DNA of 64,000 nucleotides from Chrysoperla carnea. Its lineage: Eukaryota > Arthropoda > Insecta > Neuroptera > Chrysopidae. The stretch spans positions 6,994,983-7,058,982 of the forward strand of contig NC_058337.1 of NCBI RefSeq assembly GCF_905475395.1, given 5' to 3'. The stretch's first letter is position 1, and each line of letters opens with the position of its first letter. The notes beneath the pieces were generated by a model, which was not told the DNA's origin, did not search any database, and saw only the letters and a program-made list of their open reading frames with translations. A program made the position numbers and the translations under genes. Positions 10,547-22,172 of this stretch are shown one piece after another.

Positions 10547-10850
10547 CTTTTAACAAAAAGAAAATCGACTTCAAAAGAAAAACTTTTCCAAAACAAATTA
10601 ATATGCACTAAAAAGTTAAAAAATAACGATAATATAATGTAGTTAAAATTATTGTTATTTTTGGAGTCGGTGCCAGCCAAGGAAACAACTCTGACAGAAC
10701 AGTTTGCTACATTAGCTTGGCTGACACCGACTCCAAAAATAACAATAATTATAACTACATTATATTATCGTTATTTTTTTACTTTTTAGTGCATATTAAT
10801 TTGTTTTGGAAAAGTGTTTCTTTTGAAGTCGGCTTTCTTTTCGTTAAAAG
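10547..10850. repeat. 135-bp-arm perfect-register hairpin
   Basis: Arm 10547-10681 is the reverse complement of 10716-10850 with only a handful of mismatches and no length difference. The 34-nt loop is 10682-10715. Each arm contains CGACTTCAAAAG, CAAATTAATATGCACTAAAA and GGAGTCGGTG blocks. Related arms occur at 7470-7830. It reads as a fold-back transposon derived from the AACCGACTTC family. Confidence 0.9.
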
Positions 10851-10859
10851 TTTTTTAAT

Positions 10860-11165
10860 TTTTTATTTTGTGATTTTTAGAGAATCTGAAGTACACTAAC
10901 TAATAATTGTCACTAAAAAAAGAATCATCGAAATCGGTTGACGTGATATTGAGTTATTCGTTCTTTTGTCGTGCATACTTAATGCAAATTTAAAACTTTT
11001 ATGGTTTTCTCATGGATACTGTTGTCAGATAAAGAATCAATTGATAAAGAATCATCAAAATCGATTCACCCAGTCGAAAGTTCTGAGGTAACACACACAC
11101 ACACAAAAAATAACATTACATTCGAATTGATAACCTCCTCCTTTTTTGTTTGAAGTCTGTTAAAA
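10860..11165 (+). repeat. AACCGACTTC-family repeat, 3' part
   Basis: It carries AGAATCATCGAAATCGGTTG, TATTGAGTTATTCG, an AC microsatellite near 11091-11106, and the CGAATTGATAACCTCCTCC end. It directly continues the hairpin at 10547-10850, so the two are probably one composite element. Confidence 0.75.
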
Positions 11166-11167
11166 AT

Positions 11168-11285
11168 AAAATTCGTTGAGTTGAAAAAAATCATACATTG
11201 TGCCTAGAGCAAATATGGCCCAGTTGATTAAGGCGCTTGGCATCAATCCAAGAGATTTGACTCCTGGTATGCGTGTATTTTTAAC
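11168..11285 (+). mobile_element. tRNA-derived SINE-like sequence
   Basis: A second copy of the family at 9733-9878: GTTGAGTTGAAAAAAATC, then ATGGCCCAGTTGATTAAGGC, CTTGG-CCAAG anticodon-type stem and GATTTGACTCC as a B-box-like block, ending GTGTATTTTT. The acceptor pairing is lost here. Confidence 0.65.
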
Positions 11286-11289
11286 TTCA

Positions 11290-11640
11290 AAGTATAGGAA
11301 GTTATTGTAATGGGTCCGATTTTCGAAATCGAAATTTTCAACATATCTTTACGTTTCATGGTCAGGGCAAAGCATTAACACCAATTTAGCGAAGGAGTAT
11401 GTGTGTGTGTATGTACGTAGGTTCTTATTTTCGTGGAAATATGATCCGAAATGCATTTCATAATATTCGGTCTAACCGTTTCGAGTCGGGTGAATTAAAA
11501 AAAAATGATATCGATTTCTTTGAAGTGTCGATCGAAGCGTTATGATCCAAAAAGAATTTTATAACATTCGTTCGAGCTTTTCGAGCCGGTCGAGTTTTTT
11601 TATTATACAGTTTTTATAACTATTTATTTTACTGGGAAGT
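11290..11640 (+). repeat. dispersed repeat (GTTATTGTAATGGGTCCGAT family)
   Basis: It shares the opening block, a CATATCT-ACGTTTCA block and a GTATGTATGT-like microsatellite with 33235-33660. The repeat is degraded and non-coding. Confidence 0.6.
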
Positions 11641-12124
11641 TATTCGTGTGCACCTTAGGGCCACACCAGACTCTACCCATGGCTTGCTTTCAAATTGAGA
11701 TTGACTCGACAAGTTATTTATCATTATAGTTTGCGCCATTGTATTATAAAGAATGTCAATGATATTCGAAAGGCTTTGACGTTTAAATTTGTATTCAAAA
11801 TTTAGTAAACAATTATAAATCGCGCTAATCTCAGGAACTACTAGTTCGTATTGAAAAATTAATTTAGTGTATATAACATCACGTGCTAACAGTTAACCGC
11901 GTGCTTTGCTGGACGGTTTCGAAGACTACTGAATCGATTTGAATGAAACTTTTCAATAATAAAGCTCGTACACCAGAATAATACATATGCTATATTTTAT
12001 GAAGATAGTACTTACTCGCCTGCTTCATTGGACGATTTCAATTTTAAAGGCAAAATAATTTGGTTTCATTATAAAAACTAACATATCTTATATATTTAAA
12101 CGAGCAATTCTTGTATATATATTC

Positions 12125-12155
<31 letters not shown>

Positions 12156-12560
12156 AACGATCTTGGAAATGGCTCCAACGATTTTTATGAAAATGAGTAT
12201 GCAGGGGTTTTTTGGGGCGAAAAGTCGATCTAGCAAGGTTTCATTTTTAAAAAACGTCGTTTTATCCGTCTTTTCATGAAAAACTGAAACCGGCAATGCA
12301 AATTATAACTCTTCCTGACTATCTATTGGTGTATATCGTAGTTAATGAAATAAAATACATTACCGGGACATTCAAATTGGTATTTGTGTGGAGACATTTA
12401 AAACGGTCTTCTATTAGTGATAAAATTTGTGTCTTTTTAAGAATACCGAGCAAAGCTCGGTCATCCAGATATTTTCATAATATAAAACTAACAGATAAAC
12501 TAACATAAATTTTTCATTTTTTTGAGAAATATTGCGATGGTTAAAACTCTATCTGCAATC
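11641..12560. other. intergenic AT-rich sequence with TA microsatellite
   Basis: It includes a decayed Helitron-like stretch (CGTGCTTTGCTGGACGGTTT near 11900) and a TA dinucleotide tract at about 12115-12154. No gene was recognised. Confidence 0.45.
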
Positions 12561-12570
12561 TTCAACTGTA

Positions 12571-12792
12571 TCAATTTGTATATTCGAGCGTTGAGCCTGT
12601 TATTATGCGAACCTTGACTTCCGCAATTCTATGTGGTATTAATCGTAGATATAGCTCATTGTTTTTCCTAAACTCTTTTCCAGCGTTTCCTCTTCTTGCA
12701 ATAAAAATATGTTTCGCAGCCTCAGCCAGTTCGATAGCTTCGCTTAGTTCAAGGTTTTCTGTTTGATGTACTCGACTTAAAGACAAAGTCAA
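12571..12792 (-). other. unrecognised 73-codon open frame
   Basis: A 73-residue frame that is charged and alanine/glutamate-rich (for example ELSEAIELAEAAKHIF), less AT-biased than its surroundings. It has no motif I recognise. It sits upstream in window order of a decayed LINE on the same strand, so it could be a retroelement remnant. It could equally be chance. Not called as a gene. Confidence 0.2.
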
Positions 12793-13129
12793 ATAATGTA
12801 CCGAGCTCTAAAAATGCTTGTATTTGAATATCTGACTATTCAATGGAAATGTATCTCATAAATGACCCCCAAAAGATGGAGTGTTTTTGTCCGACAAAAT
12901 ATTTCTAATTAAGACATTGTTTAATAATTATTAATGTTATCAAGTGGTCATAGTGTTCGATAAATTCTCTGCTGCGTTTTTTCAGATCGATAGCTTAAAC
13001 ATACATAACGTTATCATACTCATTTTAAAACGCACTTTTGAAAAAAGTCGTGGAGAGAAGTTTGTTTAGTCAATCAATCAATAAGCCCTCTCTCCTAAAC
13101 TACCGTTTGTTTTGTTTTTTTTTTAGAAG

Positions 13130-14290
13130 ATATCTCTAAGTCTAAGTTTTTTTTATACGTCCTGTAACATTTTCTATTGTGTTCTATCTCTGGCAATTCT
13201 TCTCTAATAAGGGCCCGTTATGAGCTTTATCTCATCTTCTCATCTCTTAAGTTGTCTTCCCCGTTTCCTTTTTCCATCTCTGGGATACCAGTCTGTCACA
13301 ATTTTATTCCATTTTTCCTGAGTACTCCTTATCATGTGGCCTCTTCATCTCCATTTCAGTTGGTCTATCTTCGTAAGTATATCCAAAACTCTTGTCTTGG
13401 CTCTTTTAAAGGTTTTGTTTCCTATCTTGTTTATTGATGCCTATCATGCTTCTCTCCATCGCTCTTTGACAGTATTGCAGTTTATCTCGGTGGTGTTTTG
13501 AGAGAGTTTGACCATGTTTCACAGCCGTATGTGATGCAAGGTTGAATGCAAGTGTTGTAAACTTTCCGTTTTGTACCGATGCTAAGGTCGTATTTTTTCC
13601 AGCCAGTTGCTATTCGCTACTTGATTTCTTTGTCCGTCTGATCCATGAATGAGATGACCTGTCCCAGGTATATGTACTCTTCTACGTATTCGAGAGGTTC
13701 GTTGTTTATTGTTATAACTCGGTTATCAGAGTTTGTCAGAAACTTGGTCTTGGTGATATTCAGGAATAGCCCTATTTTCTTTCGCATTCCCTGTCCAGGT
13801 CTTGGATCATTTTGTCTAATTTTTCAGGGTTTTCTTGGACGATGACAATATCATCTGCGAATTTTAGGTGATTTAGTTTTCGTAAATCTATGCTTAAACC
13901 AGGTTGGTCTCATTTCATCTTTCGGAATATATTCTCCAATACTGCAAAGAAAAGTTTGGGGAGCAGTGGATATCCTTGCCTGACACCTCTATTTATATTG
14001 AAGCCCCCCCCCCCCCTCCAAACTTTCTAGTTATATGTATTCTTGCTTTAGTGTTGGAGTAAATAGATTTGATGGTTTTTATGTATTTTGTGGGGATTCC
14101 TTGGTTTTGTAGGCTGTCGAAGGCCTTGGTGTAGTCGATGAAGCCCATATACAGATGATTATTATAGTTGTTAAATAGTATGTATATGGCCCTCCGTGGC
14201 AAAGTTTTTTCTAAGGCCCGCCTGTTCTATTGGTTGGTTTTCGCTTAGTTTGGTACTTATGCGGTCTAGGATGGTTTTAGAGAAATCAAC
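13130..14290 (-). pseudogene. decayed non-LTR retrotransposon (LINE) reverse transcriptase
   Basis: The minus strand encodes reverse-transcriptase pieces in order, in more than one frame. YMGFIDYTKAFDS (RT motif A region) lies near 14150; GVRQGYPL near 13980; the catalytic FADD box in NHLKFADDIVIV near 13865. Downstream come EYVEEYIYLGQVISF (near 13690), TYGCETWS and a WYPRDGKRKRGRQ-like C-terminal stretch (near 13270). Internal stops, frameshifts and a poly-C run at about 14007-14018 break the frame, and the 5' half of the ORF is missing. The layout is that of insect RTE/CR1-like LINEs; the clade is not certain. It is dead. Confidence 0.88.
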
Positions 14291-14559
14291 TATATGATTT
14301 CTCTAAAATCATCCTAGAGAGAAGTTTGTTAGACTCTCCAAAAGGAAGCCACTCACGAAATTTCAAGTATGTATTTATCATTTAACAAAGTACCCCTTCT
14401 GTCTCGCGGTCTATAAGTATGTCTTCAAACTAAGAAAATGTCACGATATACCGGAATTTTCGAACAGGTTTCATCCTAATTTACAGATATATTTACAAAG
14501 ACATTCTTACGATACAGATATCTTGTATGTGTATCGATTTACAATACTACGAAATGATG
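14291..14559. other. intergenic, nothing recognised
   Basis: About 270 bp between the LINE remnant and the CpG-richer stretch upstream of the K2P gene. Apart from a short palindrome near 14280-14320, nothing stands out. Confidence 0.4.
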
Positions 14560-14959
14560 ATAGTCACAGTATGACTGTGCACACTGACACTGTGAGTTTA
14601 TGAACGTCGCGACGCTAGTCGTGTCTAACGTCACGATCAAAGCGTTACCGACCATTGAACGTTCAACATCATAACGGTTTATTTTCTATACAGAATAGCT
14701 ACGAGCGTGCTACGAGTTACAGTAACATTTAGATAATATTATTAAGATTTACAGATTTTCAAAAATAGGAAACATCGTATCATTTTTATAAAGTGTTGTT
14801 TAAATTAAAAATAAACATTTTAAAAACTAACAAAAATTATGTTTGTTTCTTTTAAAACTAAATTTTATAAAAGTTAAAAATTATATTTTATAATTAAATT
14901 TAATAATTAATTAATGTGAATGTATGAAAATTAACTAATTTTTAATTTTATTAACAAAA
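14560..14959 (+). promoter_or_regulatory. candidate promoter and 5' UTR of the K2P gene
   Basis: The stretch 14595-14725 has unusually many CpG and ACGT-type blocks for this AT-rich window (GAACGTCGCGACGCTAGTCG and GAGCGTGCTACGAG). It lies 230-360 bp before the channel start codon and is followed by AT-rich leader sequence. An in-frame TAA at 14936-14938 closes the reading frame 24 bases before the ATG. No TATA box or initiator is convincing, so this is positional inference. Confidence 0.35.
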
Positions 14960-15395
14960 ATGAGTCAACCATCGTTACCATCAATGAAAGATTCAAATAC
15001 ATCATCACCGGGTCCGAAATTACCGCCGCCGGTACGACCTCGTATTATAATACCGGGTAATCAAAGTCCGTTACATTATAACAATAATCCATTGTATGTA
15101 ACACCGGGTATAAATATGCAGCCAATGACACCAGTGAATCCTATTATTACAAATGACCCATTTGGTTTAATGTATCCAACAAAAGCCTCTGACTTTATGT
15201 TTAAACAGTTTTCTGGTTTTAAAGATTTCACAATGAATATGGCCAATTCTGGACTAAGTGTTGGTGAGAAAAGTGCCTTTTGGATGTATAATAAAGTTAG
15301 CGCGTGGAGTAAAAAATGGTTTACACATATGTTTTTATTTTTGGTAATTGCATTGTATAGTGCAGCTGGGGCAGCGATTTTTGTAGCTGTAGAGG
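14960..15395 (+). CDS. K2P potassium channel, first coding exon
   Basis: This exon encodes 145 residues plus one base. Residues 1-60 are proline- and asparagine-rich and probably disordered (PPPVRPRIIIPG). Residues 100-120 (EKSAFWMYNKVSAWSKKW) form an amphipathic pre-TM1 stretch, and residues 121-142 (FTHMFLFLVIALYSAAGAAIF) are TM1, with the small-residue AAGAAIF pattern typical of K2P TM1. The exon ends VAVE plus G15395 before a GTAAGT-like donor (GTAAG at 15396). Joining to CG at 45720 makes GCG (Ala), giving VEAPHEQQ, equivalent to the conserved E-x-P/T-H-E start of the K2P cap. The start is supported by an in-frame stop at 14936 and the CAAAATG-type context. The reading frame continues a short way into the intron but is not conserved there. 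Confidence 0.9.
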
Positions 15396-15487
15396 GTAAG
15401 TTTCATTTTATATCAGTTATTCTTTATTGATGACTTTTGGTTGGTATTGGCGATTTTGAGGGTAAAAAATGCGCATACTGAAAGGAC

Positions 15488-17090
15488 TCGGACTTTCTCT
15501 CAGGCCAGATTAGTTAGAAAAATGACTTTCTATGAAATTTTTTCTAACCCAGTCTAAAATGGTCTTTGAATCATTCCGATCAAAAGCTCTCGCGGCTTTC
15601 GAGCCACGGGTGACACATATACAGGCTGCCCACCACCCTGCCCCTGTATATACAGGCTGCACACCACCCTGCCCCTGTTAAGGTTAGTGTACCTTTTAAA
15701 ACTTAAATGGAAACCCCATTTTGTATTGCAGATCCAGAATCTTTATGAAAAAATATGAAGATTTTGTTCCGAAAAGTTTTTGCGATTCGCCATAGATGGC
15801 ACTGTAATCGGACAAGAACATTTTTGATTTTTTCTTTACTTCCTCCGATTGCAGCGCCATTTATGGTGAATCGCAAAAAATGATAAGAATAAAATCTCTC
15901 TATTTTTCCGAGAAGAATCCAAATCAAGTCAGAAATAGCGGTTTGCCAGATTCAAATCAAAGAGCAGAGGAAGCACACAGAATTAGGTCGAACTTGGGGT
16001 TCATATTCCCAAAAGAAGGGTAGGGGGTAGAAGACATTTTGAGTAAAGTTGAATAGGCATCGATTTTCATGCGTTTTAGTGTAAGTTGGATTGGTTACGA
16101 CTTTGTCCAATATTCTTCAACTGAAATCCATCGTTAATCATGCTTTCTGACAAGAAAGATCTTGTGAGACATATTACGACGAACTAAATATAATTTTTAC
16201 AAGTAAAAAGTTAATACTGGATTTGATAAATTTACAATTTAAGTAATTCAACTTTTGTTTCTGTCAAAATTAGATCTAGTTCGACCTAATTCTGTATGTT
16301 TTCCCTGCTCTGTATGTTTTTATGGAAGATTTGGATTCTTCATGGAAAAATAGGGAGATTTTATTCTTATCATTTTTTGCGAATCGTCATAAATGGCGCT
16401 GCGATCGAAGGAAGTAAAGAAATAATCAAAAAATATTCTCCTCCGCGATTACAGCGTTCTGCGAAAGATAATGTTTAGAACAAAATCTTCGCATTTTTTC
16501 ATAAAGATTCTGAATCTGCAATAAAAAATAGGGATTTTCAATTTAGTTTTAAAAGTTACAACCCCCTATCCCTAATAGGGAGGGTAGGAATTTTTGGTAT
16601 TGTTGGATAGAGTTTCGAAAAATATTAGATACCTGTTTTTTTAATTTTTTTTTTACAACTCTTCGAAATAATAGAGTGGTACGGGTGTTCCGGGACACCC
16701 GGTATTATAATTATAGTACCTATATAACTAGGAAATGGCATTTTTGATCAAAAGCTCTTACAGCCACAAAACCTTTTAATGGATAGATATATAACTATAA
16801 TGTATGTGTAGCTTTGATGACTCGTAGCTTAAAAACTACTCGGTAAGAGTTTTGTATGAGTAAGAGTTTTTGATCAGAACGATCTGAAAAACAATTTGGT
16901 GGGTGGTTTGAAAAAGTTGCTATGAAAGCCATTTTCCTGGTCATATACTAAAACTATAATATATTCGTTTTGATTGCTCGTAGCTCGAAAACTATTCGTT
17001 AAAAATTTTGGTGGCCGTAAAGTTAGAGTGGGTTAGAAAAAGTTTCACAGAAAGCCATTTTCCTATCTAATTTTGTAGGGTCCTTTATCT
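15488..17090. repeat. long composite inverted repeat
   Basis: The inner arm 15718-16000 matches the reverse complement of 16275-16535, sharing CAGAATCTTTATGAAAAAAT-like, CAGCGCCATTTATG, ATGATAAGAATAAAATCTC and AGAATTAGGTCGAACT blocks. Outer sequence at 15488-15600 (TTTTTTCTAACCCAGTCTAA) matches the complement of about 16930-17075. The spacer 16001-16274 is not repeated. Arms are diverged (roughly four-fifths identical by eye), with indels. Each inner arm has its own smaller palindrome. Confidence 0.82.
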
Positions 17091-17342
17091 TATAAGATTG
17101 AAAAATGATCGAATTAACCTCACGATTTAGTAAAAAACATCTGCTATAAAAACTATTTTAAAGTAAAAAAAGCCCAAAGGGATTCTTTCCATAATTAATT
17201 CGTTTTCGAGTTATATACGTTAACGATGGTTATGGTATTCATATATTTTATACTCCATATAATCAACGTAAAAATTATACGCATACAATAGTCTAGTAGA
17301 TTTTGGTAAAAAATACTAAAGTTATAAACAATTTAATAACAA

Positions 17343-17904
17343 AACAAGTGAAAACAAACAATTGACTGAGTTAATTGTTGAAATACCATGCATAGTCAGT
17401 GTTGATTTCTTTATCACATAACACATACAAACATGTAACACATACATAACTGATAATCAAGTATAGTACATATTATAAAATTGCCGCCTAATTGGCGCCC
17501 TCACTGGTAAACAGTAATGTTTACAAAAAAATGTTTCAAACAAAAGTTGTTTAATTTTTGATAAGGAACATTTTTTACATTTAAACTTTTGTTCTATCTC
17601 TAACGGTTTACAAGATGGGTCCTACGGACGCAAGACCCAATTGATCTATGATGCTCATTTACGAACTTGACCTCACTTTTTACGTCCTGAGTACGCTGTA
17701 AAAATTTCAGCTCGATATCTCTTTTCGTTTTTGAGTTATCGTGTCCACAGACGGACGGACGGACGGACAACCGGAAATGGACTAATTAGGTGATTTTATG
17801 AACACCTATCACAAAATTTTTTTCCTAGCATCATTATTTTTAAGCGTTACAAACTTGGGACTAAACTTAATATTCTATGTATATTTCATATATACATGGT
17901 ATAA
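17343..17904 (-). mobile_element. DINE-1-like helentron-derived element
   Basis: Full-length minus-strand copy with both ends and an ACGG tract near 17749-17770. Confidence 0.9.
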
Positions 17905-19919
17905 AAACAGAGGGAGTTTCTTTTCTGCAAATATCTGGGAAACTATTATAGTCGCATCAATGAATGTTTTTACTTGGGAGTCCTCAATAACAGCTCCGAT
18001 TTTGATTTTTTTTTTCAAAATGATTCTTTATATTATTTAAAATCAGAAACATTTCAGAAGGAGGGAATAATCTGGAGGGGGGAAAGGCAATGTACCGATT
18101 GATATACCAACGCCCAGTCTAAACTGCTAATGATAGAAGTTCGAAATTTCAAGAGGGTATTGATTTTCTACTTTGAGTGTCACTTAAGATTTAATTTTTC
18201 GAAATTCGTCCCCTAAAATGTTGAAATAGGGGATGAAAGTTTGTATGAAAATATATACAAATGAATATTTGCAAAAGACCAAATCGCCTAATCTTTTTTG
18301 TTATTAAATTGTTTATAAATTTTGTAATTTTTACCACAACCTCTTCATTTGTGTTTTAAAATTTTCTAAACATTATTCCGAATCAAATGACACCTTGTTC
18401 ATATTTTTCCGAGAACTAGATGCGTCTCATAATGATGCTTGTTGATTTGACTACAATACTTATGTTTAAAATTTCTTTTATTAATTTTATCAAGTAGATG
18501 CTAGTATCGTTACATGTCAAAGTTTATTTGCTTCGTATAAATGATCAAAAAAGTTTTTTTTAAACTTTGAGATGCTACCTCTGAGATCATTTAACAATAG
18601 TCGATTCAAAGTAAAGTATTTATACCAAATTTCCTAACAAAAGTCAGAAAACTAAACTCTTTTGTTTTGCATTAAAAGTTGAGTTTTCTCTTACGGATGC
18701 ATGTTATTATTGTTATTGATCTCGATTTACCGTGTCATTCAATTTAAGTTTACTGTGTTTGTTAGTGCAATTAAGTAAGGATTTTCTTTTTTTTATTGTT
18801 AATGTTTCTATTAAATAATTAATTATTTGTGATTCATATTTGCTGTCATTAAATTTATCAAAGCTTTTTGTCCATGTGCCCTTTTTTGTCCGGTAAAATT
18901 TTTTGTAGCAGGTAAAAGTTCAAGTATTAGTGAGCATAGGTAAGAAAAAAAGTGGCACAGAAGCCACAAAAAAAAAAAGAAGAAAATGAAATAATTGGGT
19001 TTGAAAACGAATATGACTAAACAAATTTTTTATTATTGTCAAATAAAAGATACTTCGGCATCTAAATAGTCTTTTAAAGAGCATAACAATTCCTTCATTA
19101 TATTTTAGGAAAATTGGTATAAATACTCCACTGTGCGATCCCTTGACTTCAATCTAACATGTTTTTTTTTTATACTCTTTATTCTAAGCTACTAAAAAAA
19201 AATTAATTTGTGATTTGGGAATTTATTATTTTTAAATCCATCCTGCGGCTTGCCTAAAATCTATATAAAAATAATTTTGAATTGCGCAAACTCGAAAATT
19301 TAAATTTATACACGTGCAGACAATAATTTCGTTTGACATTTCTCTGATAGATAACAAAAACATTTAATATAATATGTTTAAATTAAATTTCGATATTTCC
19401 CCAATTTCCTAGATAAGATTAATTTTTGTATTATATAAATACGTATTTACTGCCATGTAGTCATCATTAGTATGAATAAGGCAACCGTAATAACTCTTAA
19501 AGGGTATTATTCATTCAATTCAATGCTGTAACATATCTAGATACAAATAATATGATAAGAATAAATATCTAGATAAAGTTTCCATGTCAACAATTGTTAT
19601 TGTACCGTATTGTATGAGAAATAAATGTTCTGTATTAATTATTTTATTATAAATGTTTCAAATTAGCAAATAAACATTTTAAGTATGATGATAGATGACA
19701 GATAACGTCTTTTATAAGTAGGATTTGTAAAATTTAATTTAAAATTGAAGTGGTCAAAACATTCCCATCGTTAACAATTCATTCCTAAATAGTTATTTTC
19801 AGTTCGTTTTCGCCTCAACGTATCCACCTTCGCATTCCATACATGTAATTGTTCTTTTAAAATATAATTTAAATACACTCTTACATATCTCGAGATCGAT
19901 TTTTTGAAACCTTTCGCTT
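17905..19919. other. intronic sequence, nothing recognised
   Basis: About 2 kb of AT-rich sequence in the K2P intron. I found no coding frame, tRNA or familiar repeat apart from short A/T runs. Confidence 0.45.
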
Positions 19920-20781
19920 ATTATACCATGTATATATGAAACTAGCTGTTACCCGCCCGCTTTGCGTGGCGTAAAATATACCCGCTTTGCTGGGCAACAT
20001 CCCCACTTGCACCCCTCCCTCCACATTTCCTTGCGTTGGATAACAGTTTTGTAATGTACACGTCATGCTCTTTTATTTGATACCCCACTTAGGTATATTT
20101 GTAAATATTCGATATTTCCTTCCCACTTTCTCGCTACAACTTTCTACTCTCCGAAGGTAAAAAAAATTTCTAAATGTAATTTAAAACATTCTGACCAAGT
20201 TTTGAACTATTAAAAGCCATAATTTAAAAATATGAATTTTTTAGTCATGAACACCCCCGCAACCCCTCTTGTGGGTGGAATTTCGTAAAATCCGTTCTTA
20301 GCTGACCTCTACTTGGCAAAAGAAATATTCCTGCCAAATTTCAAGTCTCTAGGTCTTATAGTTCCAGAGATATCGTGATGAGTGACTATCTATCTATATC
20401 TATAGAAAGTCTCCTATATATATAAGATATACATAGTATATTAAGTTTAGTCCCAAGTTTGTAACGCTTAAAAATAATGATGCTAGGAAAAAAATTTTGT
20501 CATAGGTGTTCATAAAATCCCCTAATTAGTCCATTTCCGGTTGTCCGTCCGTCCGTCTGTGGACACGATAACTCAAAAACGAAAAAAGATATCGAGCTGA
20601 AATTTTTACAGCGTACTCAGGACGTAAAAAGTGAGGTCAAGTTCGTAAATGAGCATCATAGGTCAATTGGGTCTTGGGTCCGTAGGACCCATCTTGTAAA
20701 CCGTTAAAGATAGAACAAAAGTTTAAATGTAAAAAATGTTCCTTATCAAAAATTAAACAACTTTTGTTTGAAACATTTTTT
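19920..20781 (+). mobile_element. DINE-1-like element split by a Helitron
   Basis: The forward copy begins TTATACCATGTATATATGAA (19921-19940), is interrupted by a Helitron at 19942-20427, and resumes with TATACATAGTATATTAAG. It ends near 20781 at AAACATTTTTT, so the 3' hairpin end is lost. The GTCC tract is at 20542-20561. Confidence 0.88.
19942..20427 (-). mobile_element. non-autonomous Helitron
   Basis: On the minus strand the element starts TCTTATATATATAGGAG and ends with a hairpin (GCC-A-CGC, loop AAA, GCGGGC), then GGGTAACAGCTAG. These are the canonical 5'-TC and 3'-CTRR ends. Because it lies in a known repeat, the empty site can be read: the flanks A19941 and T20428 rejoin to the family sequence TATATGAAATATACATAG. 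This is insertion between A and T with no target duplication. It encodes nothing; the 62-codon frame inside is chance. A related copy is at 59155-59631. Confidence 0.9.
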
Positions 20782-21614
20782 AAATATCATAACCTGTTAT
20801 GAGGATGGTATGTTATTTAGTGTATTTTTAATTATTAAAAACTCTCTTAATTGAATGGTAAGATTCCCAAATTTTTGTTTTATACAATAATATATTTCGT
20901 GAACTATAACATACTCAAAATTCGGATCCTTATCTACTAATTTATTTTTTCTATTATTGCCGAGGGACCTTCCTTAAGTTTAGTATGCCATTTCATAATG
21001 AATATACTTACGTCTTACCCCAGAGCAACGCTTGTAAATTTTTGAATTTTTATAAATCAAAATAATGGGTCTGTTCGGCCGCATGACCTAAATCAAATTT
21101 AAACATTAATGGCATAAAATTATCTTTCCAATAAAGCCAGTTTCATTGCCATAAAAAATATTTCTCTCTGTTTTATTTTGATATAAAGTTGTAAACCCTC
21201 TAAAAAAAACACCTTTACAAGACTGAAACTTTCTGATCTTATTATTATTACCACTTTACAAAATGAAATCGAAACATGAAGTATACAGTACTTGGAAAAA
21301 CTAGATAAAGTACAAATTATTTTCTTTAAAACTTTCGAGATCTTATCGCGAAACACTTCACGTTGTATAGTGAGATCAGACACTCGAACAGCACGCTTAG
21401 ACGCACTAGCATTAAACCTAATTTTTAATTGGTGAACTCAGCTACTTAAAACATCCAATACCAAATTTTTCAAAGATATCTAGCTCAGAATGGTGGAGCT
21501 AAATAAAAACCCTGATAATGTATGTGCAAACTAATAAGCGAGGTTTCCGGATAAGAATGGAATGCACGATTCAGTAATCAATTAAGAAATAATATAATAG
21601 AAAGCTGTATAAAT
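20782..21614. other. intronic sequence, nothing recognised
   Basis: A minus-strand open frame of 87 codons at 21120-21383 has no recognisable motif and AT-driven composition. No repeat was identified. Confidence 0.4.
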
Positions 21615-22172
21615 AACAAGTGAAAACAAACAATTGACTGAGTTAATTGTTGAAATACCATGCATAGTCAGTGTTGATTTCTTTATCACATAACACATAC
21701 AAACATGTGACACATACATAACTGATAATCAAGTATAGTACATATTATAAAATTTCCGCCTAATTGGCGCCCTCACGAGTAAACAGTGATGTTTACGAAA
21801 AAATGTTTCAAACAAAAGTTGTTTAATTTTTGATAAGGAACATTTTTTTCATTTAAACTTTTGTTCTATCTCTAACGGTTTACAAGATGGGTCCTACGGA
21901 CCCAAGACCCAATTGACCTATGATGCTCATTTACGAACTTGATCTCACTTTTTACGTCCTGAGTACGCTGTAAAAATTTCAGCTCGATATCTTTTTTCAT
22001 TTTTGAGTTATCGTGTCCACAGACGGACGGACGGACAATCGGAAATGGACTAATTAGGTGATTTTATGAACACCTATGACAAAATTTTTTTCCTAGCATC
22101 ATTATTTTTAAGCGTTCAAACTTGGGACTAAACTTAATATACTATGTATATTTCATATATACATGGTATAAA
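21615..22172 (-). mobile_element. DINE-1-like helentron-derived element
   Basis: Full-length minus-strand copy; its ACGG tract (22022-22037) is one of the shortest in the window. Confidence 0.9.

Noticed and set aside
13177..13845. Plus-strand open frames of 66-86 codons.
   Set aside because: They are antisense shadows of the decayed LINE reverse transcriptase on the minus strand.
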